From NCBI GenBank assembly GCA_000827495.1, contig KN817588.1, forward strand, positions 89,720-153,719: a stretch of 64,000 nucleotides of DNA, in the 5' to 3' direction. Made by a program: the position numbers and the translations under genes. A model generated the notes under the pieces. The model worked only from the letters and a program-made list of their open reading frames with translations, searched no databases and was not told the DNA's origin. Source of the stretch: Hypholoma sublateritium FD-334 SS-4. Lineage: Eukaryota; Basidiomycota; Agaricomycetes; Agaricales; Strophariaceae. Within the stretch, counting starts at the first letter, position 1. Every line of letters starts with the position of its first letter. Shown piece after piece: positions 42,594 to 54,079 of the stretch.

Positions 42594-43570
42594 ATGCCCA
42601 CATCCTTCAGCATCCTTCCCGTCGTCATGTTTGACTCTGCCAAGGATACCACCATCGGCGGCGGCAATTTCTACAGCGTGGCCGGCGACTTAATATTCCA
42701 GTGCGCCCAGGAGGATCTCAAAAATGTTGTGGGCGAAGTCGTGGAACGCGTCGAGGCGGTTCGCCGACACGAAAAGGACGCCAACGCACACTCGCAACCC
42801 TGTCCGAACAGGCTTCCTTACTTCATAGCGTACGCCTTACACCGGACTCGCGTCAAGGACATGACGTACGGAGTCGAAAAAGTGGAGAAGCACCGCAAAC
42901 GATTCACGCCAGCGCCCCCGAAACGACATTGGTCGGACTGGCTCTTGCCAGTGAAGGATTCGCAGTGCGCTGGTAGCCCAAAAGGGACTCGGAGCAGAAA
43001 GTGGCCCGCAGGGGAGCGGGTGGGAGCTGAGAGAGTGGAGCGGGGGGGTGCTACAGACGACTCCTCGCAACCATCCGATGTGATTTACTCGACAAACGGC
43101 GCGCCCACAAGGAGTTCGAACCACGAGTATCCAGGTTTGTCGTCTCACAACCTTAGAGCCCTGCTTATATTTTAGATTCGCTGATAGCATACCACATTCC
43201 AGAGGAAGAAAAGGACAAGCTGCTGCAGGACCCCATTCACGCGCCTTTCCCCCTCAACTCCTATGTGTCCCCGGACTTTGATGTGTATGAGGAACGATAC
43301 CGAGATGTTTCCGACACAGACTGGGACGCCCTCCCCGGTCCCGAGCCCGCTCTGCGTCGTGAAAATTTCGCGGAGCCGCCTCCAGCTGTGCCTCCAATGC
43401 ATGCGGCGTATTGGGATGCATATAATGCGTGGTCTGCGTGGTACGCCCATTGCGCGGCGGCGTGGCAGGCGTCGTGGGCGGCATGGTCGGCAGCGTTGAT
43501 GTCATGGAGCCCGCCGTGGATCGGTACGTGCGCTCCGTCATGGCGCTGGACGTGGGCCGCCTCTCCGTAG
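42594..43570 (+). CDS. hypothetical protein with NLR-type N-terminal motif and Trp-rich tail
   Basis: Exons 42594-43134 and 43176-43570 with a 41-nt phase-1 intron (GTTTGT...TTTTAG); product 311 aa. ATG 42627 is an alternative in-frame start. Residues 12-32 (MFDSAKDTTIGGGNFYSVAG) match the N-terminal GG-x-F motif seen at the start of many basidiomycete NLR-like proteins and, more loosely, in the cluster genes around it. Next come a charged segment (RVEAVRRHEKDAN) and a basic region, but no NACHT domain. In the second exon, after an acidic stretch (IPEEEKDKLLQDP), residues 259-307 hold eleven tryptophans (260, 266, 269, 277, 281, 284, 291, 295, 303, 305, 307) in an Ala-rich setting with 3-, 4- and 8-residue spacings. 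Amphipathic or membrane-binding helices are possible. Function unknown. Unlike its neighbours it is not repeated in the window. Confidence 0.6.
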
Positions 43571-44105
43571 ACGAGAGGAGACACACAGCAGCATATCACC
43601 CATAAGCTGGTTTACACACGGTCAACGGTAATGGATCCCAGGACGCCTCGCACTGCAGTTTCTGTCCAGCTGGCTGGACGGCACATACCCATATCGCTCT
43701 TGAGCCTCTTTGCTCGACATGGACATCTTATACCCGAGTGATAATCGATAATACCCAACTCGCTCGCTTGGCCGAGCGCCATTTTATACATGTTGAATTT
43801 TATATTGTTATCTAGCTGGTGGCTCTTTCCCACGAGTATTTGTTGCAGGCGAACCTTCCGCCTTCCGACTTCGTTTTACTAATATTGAAATGCAGCGAAC
43901 AGGCCGTGGAACGGCTCCAAGACAGTGCGTAGTCGGTTCTGAACTTCTGCATCGAACGCGCGCGGGGCGACGGCGCCGCCTAATGGGATACTTAGACTGA
44001 GCGGTTGACGGAGGTTCTAGGGCGTGCATATATGGAGGGAGGCACTTTGGTTACAGCTGCAACGGTGGGGGACAGCAGTTGAGCAATGCGTACGTACGGT
44101 GAGGC
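43571..44105. other. no supported gene
   Basis: Unique sequence between the Trp-rich gene and repeat R11; I see nothing I can name. Confidence 0.4.
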
Positions 44106-46030
44106 ATGGGGGAAACTCGGAGAGATCAGCCCGGCCGGGCCGAACGACGTTTTCTTCGGCGCGCGTCGTTCAAGTTGGATCTCTTCGACCCATATCAACA
44201 ACGCGACACCACCGCACAACAGGGCCCAACACTCCTCCAGCTCGCACACGACGCCTACAACCCCACCAACGGCGTCCAGATGACACACACGAGGTCAGGG
44301 CCCGCCGAATCACAACCAAGACGAGCACGGCGGGGGCGGCGAGGGGGTGTGTAGATGTGGGATGTGTTGACGACGACGACGACGATGAGGAGGACGACGA
44401 AGGCGAGTACGACGAAGAGAGAGACGTGTCAGGTTACGACCCCGCCTTCGCGCAGAAACCGTTCCCTTCCGACAGCGCGTCGACGCGGCTCGCTGAAAAA
44501 CACGATCCTGGCGCCTCTATCACGCCGAAGGGCCTCGCTCAAGCTCGCGCGTCCCCTGCTGCCATCCCTATTCTGCCTGTGGACCACGTTGCCATGCCAG
44601 AATGGCCATTCCTACCGCACAGCTCGACATGGGAGCTCCTCGTTCTCGCCAGCGCCCACGTCCTTCAGCAGTTCCCTGCGACCAACCAGGGCACTTTCGC
44701 ACGCCACCTTACCCCCGAGCTCGTCCGCGGCGGGCGCACGGGCTCGCACCTCGTCCCACTTCTCCTAGCTCATGCCGCACACTGCGCGCTGGTGTGTCTC
44801 GACCGTTGGTACGCCACCACCGCGGACGTTCCAAGCGGGCCCCCAGGCGAACAGCTCTCGGAGCTCCTGGTACGCGCAACGGCGCACGCCCTGCGTGCGT
44901 GTCCCGTCGCGGAGCATGGAGCGCTTGCGCGTACACTAGCGCACGCACTCGACACGGGAGGCCAAGGGGGCGTGGTGGAGTTCCTGACGGGTGAACGCAG
45001 TCGTGTGCCGCACTCGACGCCTTCCGCCGTTCGGGATTCGGCGGGGGCGCCGTCGTCGTTGGTCCGCGCCTCGCTGACGACGCTCTCTGGGCGCACTACG
45101 TCATGCGCTCCTCCCGCGCCCGGGCGCGCCGTCGCCAATCGCACCTCGCACCAGCCGCCGCCGCCGCCTCCCGCGTGCGAGAAGACATCGCCGGTTCCCG
45201 CTCAGCGCCCAGGCGCACATCCCTCCTGGCGCACGTGCATTCACATCGCTACAGCACCCACGCGCCAACTCCCCATGTCTGCCCCCGCTCCTCTCCCACC
45301 CCACGCGCTCCAACCCGTCCCGCGCGCACCGCCGCCCTCGCTCATCCCGCTCGTCCCGCCCCTCCCATCATCCACACCCGTTCCACCGCCTAGCTGCACA
45401 CCTGCATCCGTCCCTTTCTTTACACCCGCATATACCCGCCCTCCCACAGCTCCCGCCGCCGTCCCATCCCCCATCCCCGTCCCAGCCGCCACCGTCCCTC
45501 TTACTTCGAAGAATCCGACCGCGCGTGCACTCGCCCTCGCTCTCCTCGCCGCCCTCCCGCCCGCTGATCGCGTGCGCCTCGCCCTCCGCCTCGCACGTGC
45601 GCTCGCGGCCGACGCGGCGCGCACGCTTGGTGGGGTGGTGCTGCGGGCCGTACGCAGGAGGCTGGAAGGGGGAAGTGAGGAGGGGCGGGGATGCTGAGTA
45701 TGGGGATGATGGGCAGGAGCATATCCCGCTTGGGGAACGCATGAGCGCGCCGCTCCTCTACCGAATGCAAATCCCGCTCCCGGGTACAAGCGCGGGAGCA
45801 AGCAACCCACCGACGCTGACGCGTATGTGGCCGAGCACCTGGCGAAGCGCATGCGCATGCGCGCCGCGGTCATTCCTCCCACCGCCGCGACTGTCTCCGT
45901 CCCGCCTATGCATGATGCGGATAACGACAAAGCGCGCTTCTAACACCAGCTGCAGCAGCGATGGGCCTACGTCGAGGCGCAGGCTCAGGCCGCGGCGCGT
46001 GCGGAAGCACGGAGGGTGCTACGCGGATAG
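44106..46030 (+). pseudogene. nearly complete copy R11 of the GC-rich MARTRSGP family
   Basis: The N-terminus begins at ATG 44280 in one frame (MTHTRSGPAESQPRRARRG) but stops at 44354. The body is open in another frame up to 45697: acidic run (DDDDDDEEDDEGEYDEE), VSGYDPAFAQKPFP, repeat 1 (STWELLVLASAHVLQQFPAT), repeat 2 (SELLVRATAHALRACP), proline-rich linker, and C-terminal helix (VRLALRLARALAADAARTLG). The second acidic run is deleted. A frameshift near 45680 moves the basic tail and final helix (to about 46030) into another frame. This is the best-preserved relative of the intact R6 gene. Two frameshifts would have to be sequencing errors for it to be functional. Confidence 0.65.
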
Positions 46031-46129
46031 CGGTGGTGGTAGGCGGGTGATGGAGCGCGAGACGGGCGGAACGACTGGGGGCTGCGGTGGAGGGAGGCCG
46101 AATTGGCGTGGAGGAGGCATGATTGGCGT

Positions 46130-46680
46130 GGCGAAGGGCTGACTGTGCACGGGCGGGGGAGGTAGCTGTGCACGTGGTGGCCGGGCGAGTTCGCTGCGCG
46201 CATAAACGTCGCTGTTGGGCAGAGCAGCCCGCTTCGTGGTGCCGCGAAAGATCGCGCGACGCTCCATGCAGGGCGATGCATCCCATTTCCTGTTACATCT
46301 CCTTGTGCATCAGCGCCGTCTCTCCTCCCCCCTCCCCCGCCGCGCATACCTCCAGCACCCCCGCCGCCGCCCGTGCTGGATCGCCGTTCCACGACCCCCC
46401 CCCAATTGCGGATCGCGTGTGCCCACTCGGAGGGATCCATTCTATACTCGTAATACATCGCCACCCCACAACATCCCAGGTAGAGCGCGCGCAGTTCGCT
46501 GGATGCGCCCAACGCGCGGCATCATGCATAGAGCTCAAGAGCTGCAGACGGGTTGTCTATGCGCGGGATCGTGCGCGTGCGGCCCCCAGCCGGCGAGGAT
46601 GCGCTATTCGACCCTCAGCCTCCGCAGTGCGTGCGCCGAACATCTCACCCGAGCACGTATAGCTAGATGTGTTATGCGCC
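46130..46680 (+). repeat. module 2 remnant
   Basis: GGATCGCCGTTCCACGAC and GCGGATCGCGTG (46378-46420) read AGSPFHDPPPIADRVCPL. The same peptide-like block occurs near 9.66 (minus), 23.55 (minus), 31.05 (minus) and 53.52 kb (plus). It lies behind the 3' end of R11 as it does behind R5 and R8. Confidence 0.5.
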
Positions 46681-46689
46681 TCGCCGCCG

Positions 46690-47340
46690 CTGCGCGTGCA
46701 CACAAAATCGCTCCGACGGCGCGGTGCGCTGTACACCAGGAGACGCGGCATGCGTGACAGCCGGAAGGGAAATTAAGCGCGGGGAGGGAGGCATGCGGTG
46801 CGGGGCCGTGAAGCGGTGCGCGGGGAGGATGCGCGAAGCGCTGGGCCCGTGTGCGTACCGGTCCCCTGGGCCGGCTTCGGCGCGCGCACTGCCTACCCGC
46901 GCCGCGCCTGTCCATACCTTCTCCATACGCTCTTCCCGCATTGCCCTCCCTGTATTCGGTGCCCCGCGCTGCCTGTGCCCACCCACTATTTCCCACCACG
47001 GCGTCGTCGGGCACTCGCGCTTCAGGCAGCCTGCGGACCCCTCCTTAGCCGTCTACGCAGTGCCTGTACGCCGCGGGCGCCGCGTCAGGGCGATGCGCGC
47101 CTCTGTCTGCGTCCCGTGCGAGCTGTGCTCACCGCACCCAGTCGCGTCGTCGCTCAGATCCTCCTCAATGACGAACGAGAAGGTGGGGGGAGGTGTCGTA
47201 GTGCGAAATACTCAAGTCAACAGAGAAATGAGGAATGTCGCCTGCGGTAAGATAGACCATGTATAGTATTTCCTTTTTTTTCTGGACGTATATCAATCCT
47301 CCAATAAATTTCCGGGATAGAATTTTTTGATTCAAAACTC
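46690..47340 (+). repeat. direct repeat of 54080-54890
   Basis: Shares a long series of blocks with 54.1-54.9 kb: TGCGTACCGGTCCCCTGG, GCGCGCACTGCCT, CTCTTCCCGCATT, CACTCGCGCTT, ATGACGAACG-type text, CGGTAAGAT, and TCTGGACGT followed by TATCAATC. Both read VCVPVPWxGxGARTA, RRAxPYLL and LFPH in one frame but are frameshifted further on. The family is unidentified. The block ILNDER, common to both, also occurs in R7. Confidence 0.65.
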
Positions 47341-47689
47341 CTGGCATAGTGTAAACTCCTGCTCGCCTGTGCATGGCCTCAAAGGGGCGAGGGGATAGGT
47401 ACGCTGGATATGCGTGAGTTCCTGCATGCGGGAGGCAGCGGCGACGACGGGTGGCCAGGTCGTCCGATTTACGACAGTGCGGACGGTGCGGAGGCCACGC
47501 GTGACGTGGCTTATGCAGTGCGCGCCGTGTGCGACAGCGGTGCGCAGTACCGAGCCTCTGGCGAAGCGCACGCGCACGCGCGCCGCAATCTTTCCTTCCC
47601 CCGCCGGCACCGCATCCGCCTTCTCGCCCACTGCGTACGACGATGCGCACGACCATGAAGCGCGCTTCCAACACCCATTCCCTGCCGCG

Positions 47690-48328
47690 AAAGACGTACG
47701 GAGAGAGGGGAGGTGGGGTTGATATTGTACGCGCACGCCGCGAGTGGGCGAGCAGAGTACGGCGAGGATGTTCAGGCTATGCCGCTAGGTATCGCGCCCC
47801 CAGCGTGTGTCTCTCCAGGCACGTCGACCCCTCAGCACGCCTCGCGTGCCCTGTTCACGCTCCTGACACGCGCACTCGCAGCCGACGCAGCGCGCACATT
47901 TATATACATCGTGCTGTGGGCTGGCGTATGCCCCACCCACCTCGATGTCCAGTTTGAACTGCGGAGGACAGGCGAGCCCATCTGCCCTGCCCAACGGTGA
48001 TCGCTCGTACATCGCACTCCGGCTCGCTGACTATCGACGTCGCCTTCGCACTGCACATCGCGTACGATAATCACGGCGGGCGTGAGAGGGCGTGTAGGAC
48101 GTTGCGCGTGTAGGTACTAGGTGGGATTTTAGCGCCGACGTCGCGCGGTAAAGGACGCGCGTTAGGCAATGCCTCGCACTAATGTGTCTAGGGTGTCCTG
48201 AAAAGCAGTTGTAAAGCAAAACAAAAACGGAGAGCGAGGGGCACATGCACTGGTAAACAGACTTGGTAAATGCGTTAACAAAATTAAACCGGCCATCTCG
48301 AACGGAAAAACTCACAGTGATATTTGCG
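47690..48328 (-). repeat. 3' flank of copy H (inverted duplicate of 33460-34150)
   Basis: On the minus strand this contains, in order, the conserved post-stop AATATCACTGTGAGTTT, GAGATGGCCGGTTTAATTTT, GCATTTACCAAG, a GAGGCATTGCC block, and the shared GGACA-rich repeat with CTGTCCTCCGCAG. That is the layout found behind copy F. Confidence 0.65.
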
Positions 48329-48843
48329 TCATGCACGACCATTCAATTTCGACGCGAAATTCTGTAATCCATTGCAGATATTTTTGAAATTTTCACCAAC
48401 GGACCGTTCATCGTCAAATCCAATCACCATTACTGATCCATCCTCTACGTCCAAAGTGAGACTCGTCGTCATCCGAGCTGACGATTTGGTGAATAGGAGG
48501 ATGCGAACGCCGAGCGGAAACTGTTTCGATAGTCTGAGAACTGCGTTAATAATGTGCGTCCGGGTATACATGTCGAGGCAGTCGCATCCATCGACAATTA
48601 TAAGAGCTGGATTATGTTGACCGTCGACCACACCATCGGCTGATGGAAATGGTTCAAAGGGTTGTAAGATCAGCGTATCAAGTTGGTAGGAAACTGAGTG
48701 AGATAGAATGGTTGGATCGTGTGCGACCACGTTTTCTATATCTTCGCGGACTCTTGGAAAGGAAAGGCCGAGTTGATAGGCAATTGTGAAAATGAACCGA
48801 GCGCGTACATCTTCATTATTAGGATGTTTCCCCACAAAATACT
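48329..48843 (-). pseudogene. NACHT-like copy H, 5'-truncated
   Basis: Only the C-terminal 170 codons remain: YFVGKHPNNEDVRARF, TIAYQLGLSFPRVREDI, DPTILSHSVSYQLD, LIIVDGCDCLDMYTRTHI, ILLFTKSSARMTTSL, then a family-type end and stop. Homology stops abruptly at 48843, before the P-loop, where unrelated sequence begins. It shares more with copy F (MYTRTHIINA, NPALIIVDG) than with the others. Its frame is still open, so truncation is probably recent. Confidence 0.8.
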
Positions 48844-49026
48844 GTACTATTACGACCATAGGTTCATGTAACGCGTAACGCCTGATAAAAATGAACCTAC
48901 GAGGGAAAATGTAACGCAAATTTTCGGCCAGTGAACATGTAACTTTTCAGGCTTGCAATTATAAGGTTGAGCGTACGTTCGTAATCAAAGTGTTGTTGAT
49001 CATAAGGCACTTTCCAAATATGTCCA

Positions 49027-49205
49027 GGGGGAACGCGCCGTCGATAGTCAGAGAAGTAGATTTCCAGACGCAAGCGGTCGCCGCTGGACAGACCGGCCAT
49101 ATGGGCGTGCCTATCCTCTGCAGCTCAAGCTGAGCGCTGAGCGGCTGCGCCTCCACGCGCGCCGCGGCCTGCGCCTGCACTTCGACGTACGCGTTTCACT
49201 GCGTC
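49027..49205. repeat. chimeric junction of repeat pieces
   Basis: 49027-49140 is the shared 3'-flank repeat (GTCGCCGCTGGACAGACCGG). 49140-49205 is the tail end of a minus-strand GC-rich copy (CGCGGCCTGCGCCTGCACTT). It is immediately followed by the 5' flank of the plus-strand copy R12. Two oppositely oriented copies have thus been joined with loss of what lay between. Confidence 0.6.
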
Positions 49206-50677
49206 TGCTCCGAAAAGAGCCGACCGGCCCGAGTCCGCCTGCTTTTTCCTCCATCGCGTCCTTGATCTCTGACTTCCACGTCAGATCCACCGCACCCCAC
49301 CGCACTGACCGACGCGCCTCGACCTATCCATCACGCCTGCAACCCCACCAACCGCACCTCGATGGCGCGCACGCACGCGGTCAGGGCCTGCCAAGTCGCA
49401 GCCACGAAAGCCAGCGGGGCACGGGACCGAACACGCGCGGGCGCAGGGTCCGGCGGCGCAGGTGGGAGGCACGAGCGTGCGGGGTGAGCTGGGGCTGGAC
49501 AGGAGCGCAAGAGCGGGGCGCTCGAGGAGCGAGATGGCAGCGGAGGGCGACGAAGCGGGAGGGGACGCGGCGTGTCGCCGGGGTGGTGGCTGGCGCGGAT
49601 ACGGCGCGCGAGAGGGGTGCGGTGCGGGCGAGGGGCTGCGTGGATGATTATGGGGAGGAGGGACGGAGACAGCGGCCTATGCGGCTGCGACCCCGCCTCC
49701 GCGCAGAAGGTATTCCCATCCGACAGCGCCTTCCTCGCAGCGGAGAAGGCGAAGCGGCTCTTGAACAAAGGTGAGTCGGGCCCTAAATCTTCGCTGCGCT
49801 GGCCCACGCGTCTACAGCTCGGACGCACGACGCTCGCCATATTATGCATCGCGACCACGTCGCCATCCCAGAAAGTCCCTTCACAGCTCATCTTGGGAGC
49901 TCCTCGTCCTCGGCAGCGCACACGTCCTGCAGCGACCAGCCAAGCGACCATGGGAACCTGCGCAGCTCCCTCCTGCATGCGCGCCGACCCAACGCCCCGT
50001 CCCGTGCCCCTCCTCCCCGCGTCCCGTCCAGCGCCGCTCCCGCCCCACGCACTCCCTCCCCACGCACTTCCGCCCTTCCCACCCGTCCCACCACCGTCCG
50101 TCCGGCGGCCGCCCGCACCCCGCCCGGCCCGAGTCCTGGCACTCCCTCCGCCGTCCCGTCCACCCCACCCGCCCTCCCCCCCGCCGACCGCGTGCGCTGC
50201 GCCCTCCGCTCGCACCCGGCGTTGCGCGCATGCTTGGGTCCGAGGTGCTGCGCGCGATGCGTGCGACAGTAATAACCGCGGTTTCGCCGGGTGATGCAGA
50301 TGGGGATAGCGGTGGGGCACCGCCGCAGGACGACGCGCAGAGCGGTTATATGCGCCGCGCCGGTGTGGATCCGCCGCTGCATTTTGTGGTGCGTGCCGTG
50401 GGCCCCGCTCCTCTGCGACGCACGGAGCCTGGACCCATGGTCCCGCGGGGGCAGGCGCCCCGCCGAACGTACGAAGCGCGTGCGTGGGCGCGCCGCGGTC
50501 TTTCCTCCTGCCCGCGCCGCATCTGCCTTCGTACCGCCTGCGCGCGGTGCCGCAGGCGGCGACGATATGGCGCGCGCGAAACCAACGTCCCAGCCCGGCC
50601 ACCAGCGGAAGGCATACGTCGACGCGCAGGCACAGGCAGCGGCGCGTGCGAAGGCGCGGAGGGCGCTGCGCGCCTAG
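49206..50677 (+). pseudogene. decayed copy R12 of the GC-rich MARTRSGP family
   Basis: The 5' flank (GATCTCTGACTTCCACGT) leads to ATG 49362 (MARTHAVRACQVAATKASGA). An acidic or SGYD-like region lies near 49640-49750 (FPSDSAFLAAEKAKRLL) and a repeat-1 piece at about 49890-49930 (SSWELLVLGSAHVLQ). A proline-rich linker follows at 49950-50150, then a Cys-interrupted C-terminal helix near 50160-50260 and the final VDAQAQAAARAKARRALRA helix ending at 50677. At least four frames are used, so it is a pseudogene. Confidence 0.6.
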
Positions 50678-50689
50678 GGTGGCGGTGGG

Positions 50690-51310
50690 CTTGTTACGGT
50701 GCGCGGCCGACGGGGACGAACGGGTGCGCACGGGAGGGGAGAGGATTCGGCGGGAGAACGTGTATGCGCGCGAAAGGGTGGAGCGAATGTATGGAGAGAG
50801 GGACATGGCGCATGCATCTTGCGCCAGGAGAACCCCGCTCAGAGGTCCGGGCGACGACGGAGCGTGCTCTGGAACGGGCGCTCGATGTGGGCGGCGCTGT
50901 GGGCGTGGTGGATCTCGTCCGGGCGCTGACGCGGACGATGAGCCCCCCCTTGTAATGCGCCGATCTCGATGCCACCCGGCGTCCAGCGTGTGGAGGGGCC
51001 GCCGGCGTCGTCGCCCCGCACACGGCGCCCTCTGCGCGCGCTACGTCACCGTCTCCAATCACACATCCTAGCAGCCCCTCCCGCTCCAAGCCCAAGCATA
51101 CGCGTGCCAACAGCGCCGCAGCCTCCATACGCCCGATTCCCGCGTCCCGCGTCCCGTCCCACGCCGCTCCCGTCCCACGCCGCTCCCACCCGTCCCGCGC
51201 GCAGCACCTCCCACGTCCGTACCTTCGCCCGCCCGTCCCCCGTCGCCCTTACCGCACGCCGCCGCCGCCCTATCCCTCCTCGCCGGGCTCCCCCGCGCCT
51301 GCCGCGGATA
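50690..51310 (+). pseudogene. partial GC-rich copy R13
   Basis: Near 50870-50930 the plus strand reads ERALDVGGAVGVVDLVRALT, equivalent to repeat 2 of the intact gene. A proline-rich linker follows to about 51240, then HAAAALSLLAGLPRACRG at 51250-51310, where the family text ends. N-terminus and tail are missing. Confidence 0.5.
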
Positions 51311-51506
51311 GAAGTTCTCGCTGTCTCCGCACCAAGTCGGCGTGGTATGAGTATGCATGTATCGGTATTCGCGGCGCTGGAAGAGTAAGACGGGCACGCG
51401 GAGCGATGGCCAGCCTAAAAGCACGTCACGATAAGTTTATTTTACACGCCGTTTCTTACACGCCGTTCTAGAAAATGTATTTCGAAGTTTCGTGGTTTGC
51501 GACGTG

Positions 51507-52545
51507 CGGCACTGGACGATAGCCTGGCGGATATCCCGAGATACAACGAAGGTACTGACGGCAACACCGTCCCACCGACAGCGTCCGTCCCGTCGCTTAG
51601 GTCCATCCCGCTCGCCCTTAAGCATGCCGCCCGTCCCGCCTCCCACTCCCTGCCTCCATCCCGTCGCCCACTCTCGCAGCCGCCGTCCCGCTCACCCAGA
51701 CGCACCCTACCGCGCGCGCATTCGCTAGCCGCCCGCCTCCCGCGTGCGCCTCGCCCCCCATGGCGTCCAGCGTGCGCAGGAGCCGCCGGCGTCGTCGTCG
51801 CCCCGTGCCCCTCTGGCGCACACGGCGCCCTCTGCGCGCGCTAAGCCACGCGTGGAAACCGCGCCGTCTTAAATCACACATCGCAGAATCCACCTCCGCC
51901 CCCTGCCGCCGCGCAACCCTCCTCCCGCACCCCTCCCGCCCCACTCGTGCCCACAGCGCCACAGCCCCCATGCGCCCGAGTCCCGCGTCCCGTCCCACGC
52001 CGCGCCCACCTGTCCCGCGCGCAGCACCGCCCCTTCGGCTGCGTATACCCCGCCACTCCCGCCCACCACCCCCGTCGCCTTACCGCACGCCGCCGCCGCC
52101 GCCGCCGCCCTATCCCTCCTCGCCGCCTCCCCCCGCCGCCCGCGTGCGCCTCACACGCGCGCTCGCAGCCGACGCAGCGCGCACGCTTGGAGGTGTGGTG
52201 CTGCGCGCGGTGCGTGCCACGCCGATGAACGCAGTTGCGACGCGCGGTGCGCATGGGGATGGGGCCCGGGCACCGGGCGCCGGACGACGCGCAGGGAAAT
52301 ATGCGCCCGCGGCGCTGGACCCGGCGCTGCGCTATGTGGCGCGCGCTACTCGTTCGCCGCAAGCGAGCCCCGCTCCTCGCAGGTACAAGCGCACCGCTGA
52401 CACCGGGGCGGGCAGCCGCGAACGGACAGCGAAGGGCGTGCGTGTGTGCGGCGGCATCCCACCGCCCGCCGCCGCAGCTGTTGTCGTGCCGCCTGCGCGG
52501 TGTGACTCAGGCGACAATACAGCGCGCTCCCAACACCAGTAACAC
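51507..52545 (+). pseudogene. partial GC-rich copy R14
   Basis: Begins with the conserved DDSLADIPRYNEG block (51507-51555). It continues with a proline-rich linker and, near 52140-52210, a good C-terminal helix (VRLTRALAADAARTLGGVVL, then RAVRATP). A basic RYKRTADTGAGSRERTAKG region lies near 52380-52440 and a CDSGDNTARSQHQ tail to 52545. Repeats 1 and 2 and the acidic runs are missing. Confidence 0.55.
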
Positions 52546-52589
52546 CAGCCCCAACCGCAGACGCAACGACGGGCGTACGGCGTGCGTGC

Positions 52590-53230
52590 GTGACGCGCAG
52601 ACGGGGCGCGAGACGTGCGGAACGACTTCGGTGCTGCGGGGAAGGGACGGTCCATTGGCCGGTCCACGTCCACGCGCGTCCAAAACGCCAGAGCGGCGCT
52701 CGTGGCGTCCTGTCCCGCCCTCCTCCCGCCCTCCCCACCCGTCCCACGGCCCACGTCCTGCATCTCATCGCCCGCATCCGTCCCGTTTTCTCCGCCCATC
52801 CCATTATCCGCGTCCATCCCGTCGCCGTCGCCCGCCGCGGTCCCTCCTGCCACCCACCCAACCGCACACGCCCTCGCCCGCCGCCTGCGTGCGCCGCGCC
52901 CTCAGCCTCGCATGCGCGCTCGGGGGCGTGCTGTTGCGCGCGCTGCGTGCAGGCATGGAAGGCAGAAATAGGGGCTGGGCAGCGGCGCTGGATCCACCGC
53001 TGCCTTTCGCGGAGCGCGCTAGCGCGATACGCACTGCTCCTCTACTGCACACCAATCCTCCCTCGACGCGTGGACACGAACGCGCCGCCGCCGCCGCCCA
53101 GCCGCCCCCGGACGAAGCCCTCCGCCCGCCGTCGTGTCTGTCCTCGCGCCGCCTTCGAAGGGCGTACGTTGTACCGCAGGCGCGTGCGACGGCGAGGAGG
53201 ACGCACGGGCGGACGACGGTCCGCGGGCCG
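52590..53230 (+). pseudogene. partial GC-rich copy R15
   Basis: A proline-rich linker (52680-52850) is followed near 52870-52930 by VRRALSLACALGGVLLRALR, a shortened version of the C-terminal helix. ERASAIRTAPLLHTNPPSTR and a basic stretch follow, then a tail with RAYVVPQARATARR near 53160-53200. It is the last recognisable copy on the right. Confidence 0.5.
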
Positions 53231-53369
53231 ACCGGGATGAGCGGGTGCGAGGCGGCGGGGGATGTCGCGATGGGCGTCCGCATAGGGCGGGGAAGTTGGA
53301 TGGGCGCGTGGCGTGGGCGAACGGGGTACGGCGAGGGCGCGGAGGACGGGATGGGACCGCCTGCGCGCA

Positions 53370-53690
53370 TACGTGGCGCTAGTGGGCATCGCAGCGCGCG
53401 CCCCGCGCTCGGGTACGCCGCGGGCGATGCGTCCCGTCACACCGCTTCTGGCGCCGTCTCGCTCCTTCCGCTTCCCGCGACGCGCATGCCCCCAGCCCCC
53501 CCCCCCGGCTCTGCCCGCGCTGGATCGCCGTTCCACGACGGCTCCCCGTCGCGGATCGCGTGCGCCCATTGACGCACTCGCTGTCGGCGGTCCTCGCACG
53601 GTCCGCGCGCCCGCCGTTCGCATGGAGCGGTATGCGCATCTCGATGTAGTGCGGTGTCGCGCCATGTCCGCGGCACCGTAATTACCCGCG
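53370..53690 (+). repeat. module 2 remnant
   Basis: Contains GCTGGATCGCCGTTCCACGA and CGGATCGCGTGCGCCCATTG, reading RAGSPFHDGSPSRIACAH. It equals the block behind R3, R5, R8 and R11, and here lies behind R15, so the order GC-rich tail then module 2 is conserved. Confidence 0.55.
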
Positions 53691-54079
53691 TTGTATCCGC
53701 CCAGTGGCCGAAATACGAGATACATTTCTATGTAGAACGGCGTGTGAGCCTCTGCCGTCGTCACACCTAGGCCCGCCAGAGACGACCTCGCCGAGCGGCT
53801 CCCCAGCATTGGCCAGGAGAGAAAGAGCAGCGGGATGAGTGCCTATATCGAGGCGTGCTTTTTGGCGTGTCAGCCCTCCGCGCGTCTTCCAACGCCGCGA
53901 GTATAGATACACGCATCCTTATAATTTGCTTACCTGCGCGACTTGGTGCGGTCCAGGCGACAGCGCGCAATGCTATCCGCGGCACGCGCCAGCGTGACGT
54001 CCCGACCCTTTCCAGCGCGTGTAGGTGCGTATACCCGAGCGCGTGTGGTTCGATGTGGGATGCCCCTCTCCCCGCAACG

